39,949 nt of DNA from a virus. The first letter of the stretch is position 1. Every line of letters starts with the position of its first letter. Positions 39,144 through 39,949 of this stretch are shown here, one piece after another. The stretch is taken from the IMG/VR virus record IMGVR_UViG_3300031787_000311, positions 1 through 39,949 of that record, one strand, 5' to 3'. The position numbers were made by a program, and so were the translations under genes. Below the pieces are notes generated by a model. That model was given only the letters and a program-made list of their open reading frames with translations, did no database searches and was not told the origin of the DNA.

Positions 39144-39545
39144 ATGGCCAGAAGAACACATATTGCAAAACAAGAAGAACAGGTAAACGAAAAGGGTTTG
39201 CAGATAAGAGACGCAGACCCCACCTTGCCAGTTGAAAATCAACTTTGGATAAATCTCTCTAGCAGTTCTATTAATGTTGCTAAAAATGGCGGCATAGTTA
39301 AACTCAACGATACAAACTACACCGAGACCGTTGTTATTATTGCTGCAAATTTATCAACTAAAACATTAACAGTTTCGCGTGCAGTTCAAAATCCATCTAG
39401 AACAAAAATATTCCCTGAAGGCGGACCAGCGCAGATTTATTCCACCGATTTTACCGTGGTGTCTCCTAATATAATTACCTGGGGTAATCTGGGTTTAGAC
39501 GGACTTTTGGAAGTGGGAGACGTACTCGTGATAGAATATTCCTAA
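39144..39545 (+). CDS. Small fibre-associated or structural protein
   Basis: This protein has 133 residues from ATG 39144; the open frame continues upstream into the preceding gene, but that is overlap. A basic N-terminus (MARRTHIAKQEEQ) is followed by DADPTLPVENQLWINLSS, a pattern often seen in fibre base domains, and then beta strands ending in LLEVGDVLVIEYS. It is probably part of the fibre or baseplate cluster. The TTTAATT before the start has no strong ribosome site, so coupling to the upstream gene is likely. Confidence 0.62.
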   Translation: MARRTHIAKQEEQVNEKGLQIRDADPTLPVENQLWINLSSSSINVAKNGGIVKLNDTNYTETVVIIAANLSTKTLTVSRAVQNPSRTKIFPEGGPAQIYSTDFTVVSPNIITWGNLGLDGLLEVGDVLVIEYS

Positions 39546-39575
39546 AGGTACTATTAACTACCATTAGGAGTGTTT

Positions 39576-39949
39576 ATGTCTCAGATTAAGAAGAAGTTTA
39601 TTGCCGATAACGCAATCGATGGATCGAAAATCCAGCTGTTGAACGGTCAGGCCGTTCGCGCCGTCAACTCGCTTGGAGTTGATCGTGATTTGTTCTATTT
39701 CACGAACAGCAACGAGTTTAGACTTGTAGAGATGCCCAGACTCAGTATTGACCCAATCACTACTGATGACTTGACCCGTAAGGGCTATGTCGACATGGCG
39801 GTTGCACAATTGCAAACTTCCCTTTCGCAAGAAGTTAGCGATCGTCAAACCGCAATCGCTGCAGAACAATCTGCACGCATTGCAGCAGACGCCGACCTTC
39901 AATCTCAAGTCAACGTAGAAAAAGGCCGCATCGATGCCATCCTTTCTGC
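39576..39949 (+). CDS. Fibre-type protein, partial (runs off the window)
   Basis: The ATG at 39576 follows TAGGAG, and the frame is open to the end of the window (124 codons visible). The start MSQIKKKFIADNAIDGSKI and then LNGQAVRAVN match a module common at the N-terminus of phage tail fibre proteins. Residues 65-124 become an Ala/Gln-rich coiled coil (SLSQEVSDRQTAIAAEQSAR) that is expected to trimerise. The C-terminal host-binding part is outside the window. Confidence 0.72.
   Translation, partial: MSQIKKKFIADNAIDGSKIQLLNGQAVRAVNSLGVDRDLFYFTNSNEFRLVEMPRLSIDPITTDDLTRKGYVDMAVAQLQTSLSQEVSDRQTAIAAEQSARIAADADLQSQVNVEKGRIDAILS

Noticed and set aside
1-39949. tRNA, rRNA, integrase or attachment sites, lysis genes
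   Set aside because: I scanned for cloverleaf-like arms, recombinase motifs, and lysin or holin patterns and found none that stand up. The phage may carry them outside this window.

Overview
The window is about 40 kb of a tailed double-stranded DNA phage (order Caudoviricetes), part of a large virulent-type genome. The evidence is a complete head-building module (candidate small terminase, large terminase, portal, prohead protease, decoration protein, scaffold, major capsid protein, head-tail adaptor), phage-type replication and recombination genes, very dense packing with ATGA-type overlaps, and almost every gene on the + strand. I see no integrase, repressor, lysis gene, tRNA or rRNA. Starts are ATG, GTG and TTG behind purine-rich Shine-Dalgarno sequences, so the host is a bacterium. 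A heptosyltransferase-like GT9 gene and a T5 A1-like protein lean weakly towards a Gram-negative host, but the host cannot be fixed from this sequence.

Layout. (1) 1-3079: small unknown genes, a 41-residue membrane peptide, an Nmad1/DUF1599-like protein and a T5 A1-like metallophosphoesterase. (2) 3134-12043: replication and recombination, with a 1348-residue DNA polymerase III alpha fused to a DEDDh proofreading exonuclease, a gp32-like single-strand binding protein, a UvsY-like candidate mediator, a RecA/UvsX recombinase and an Mre11/gp47-like nuclease. This is a T4-style recombination kit around a cellular-type replicase. (3) 12040-17463: packaging genes and portal. (4) 17516-20051: a kinase-like protein with a damaged P-loop, a sigma-region-4-like HTH protein and a free-standing HNH endonuclease. 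(5) 20106-26546: head morphogenesis, including a 1007-residue protease fusion with a 12-unit 78-bp repeat array, an ADP-ribosyltransferase-like protein, decoration protein, scaffold and major capsid protein with an Ig-like insertion. (6) 26651-28178: a convergent pair of glycosyltransferase genes, the second being the only - strand gene. (7) 28265-39949: a beta-helix fibre, an HExxH protein, head-tail adaptor, a second HNH gene, a run of charged low-complexity proteins with short shared motifs, and beta-rich structural or fibre proteins running off the right edge.

Regulation. Twelve gene starts on the + strand and the one - strand gene are preceded by a GTATAAT or GTATAAA(TA) motif. In ten of the + cases the motif begins 30-46 bases before the start codon. 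No consistent -35 box was seen. This is probably a phage promoter class or an extended -10 type. Two clear intrinsic terminators follow the gene at 18353 and the major capsid gene. Structured leaders precede the single-strand binding protein and decoration genes.

Most notable: the ADP-ribosyltransferase-like protein beside the head genes, which shares an N-terminal NGQWxLxK tag with another protein; the protease fusion that ends in a copy of the major capsid N-terminal motif plus a zinc ribbon; a large terminase with a C-X2-C-X5-C cluster like the iron-sulfur nucleases; and the uniform promoter motif. All functional names rest on motif reading by eye, without database searches.
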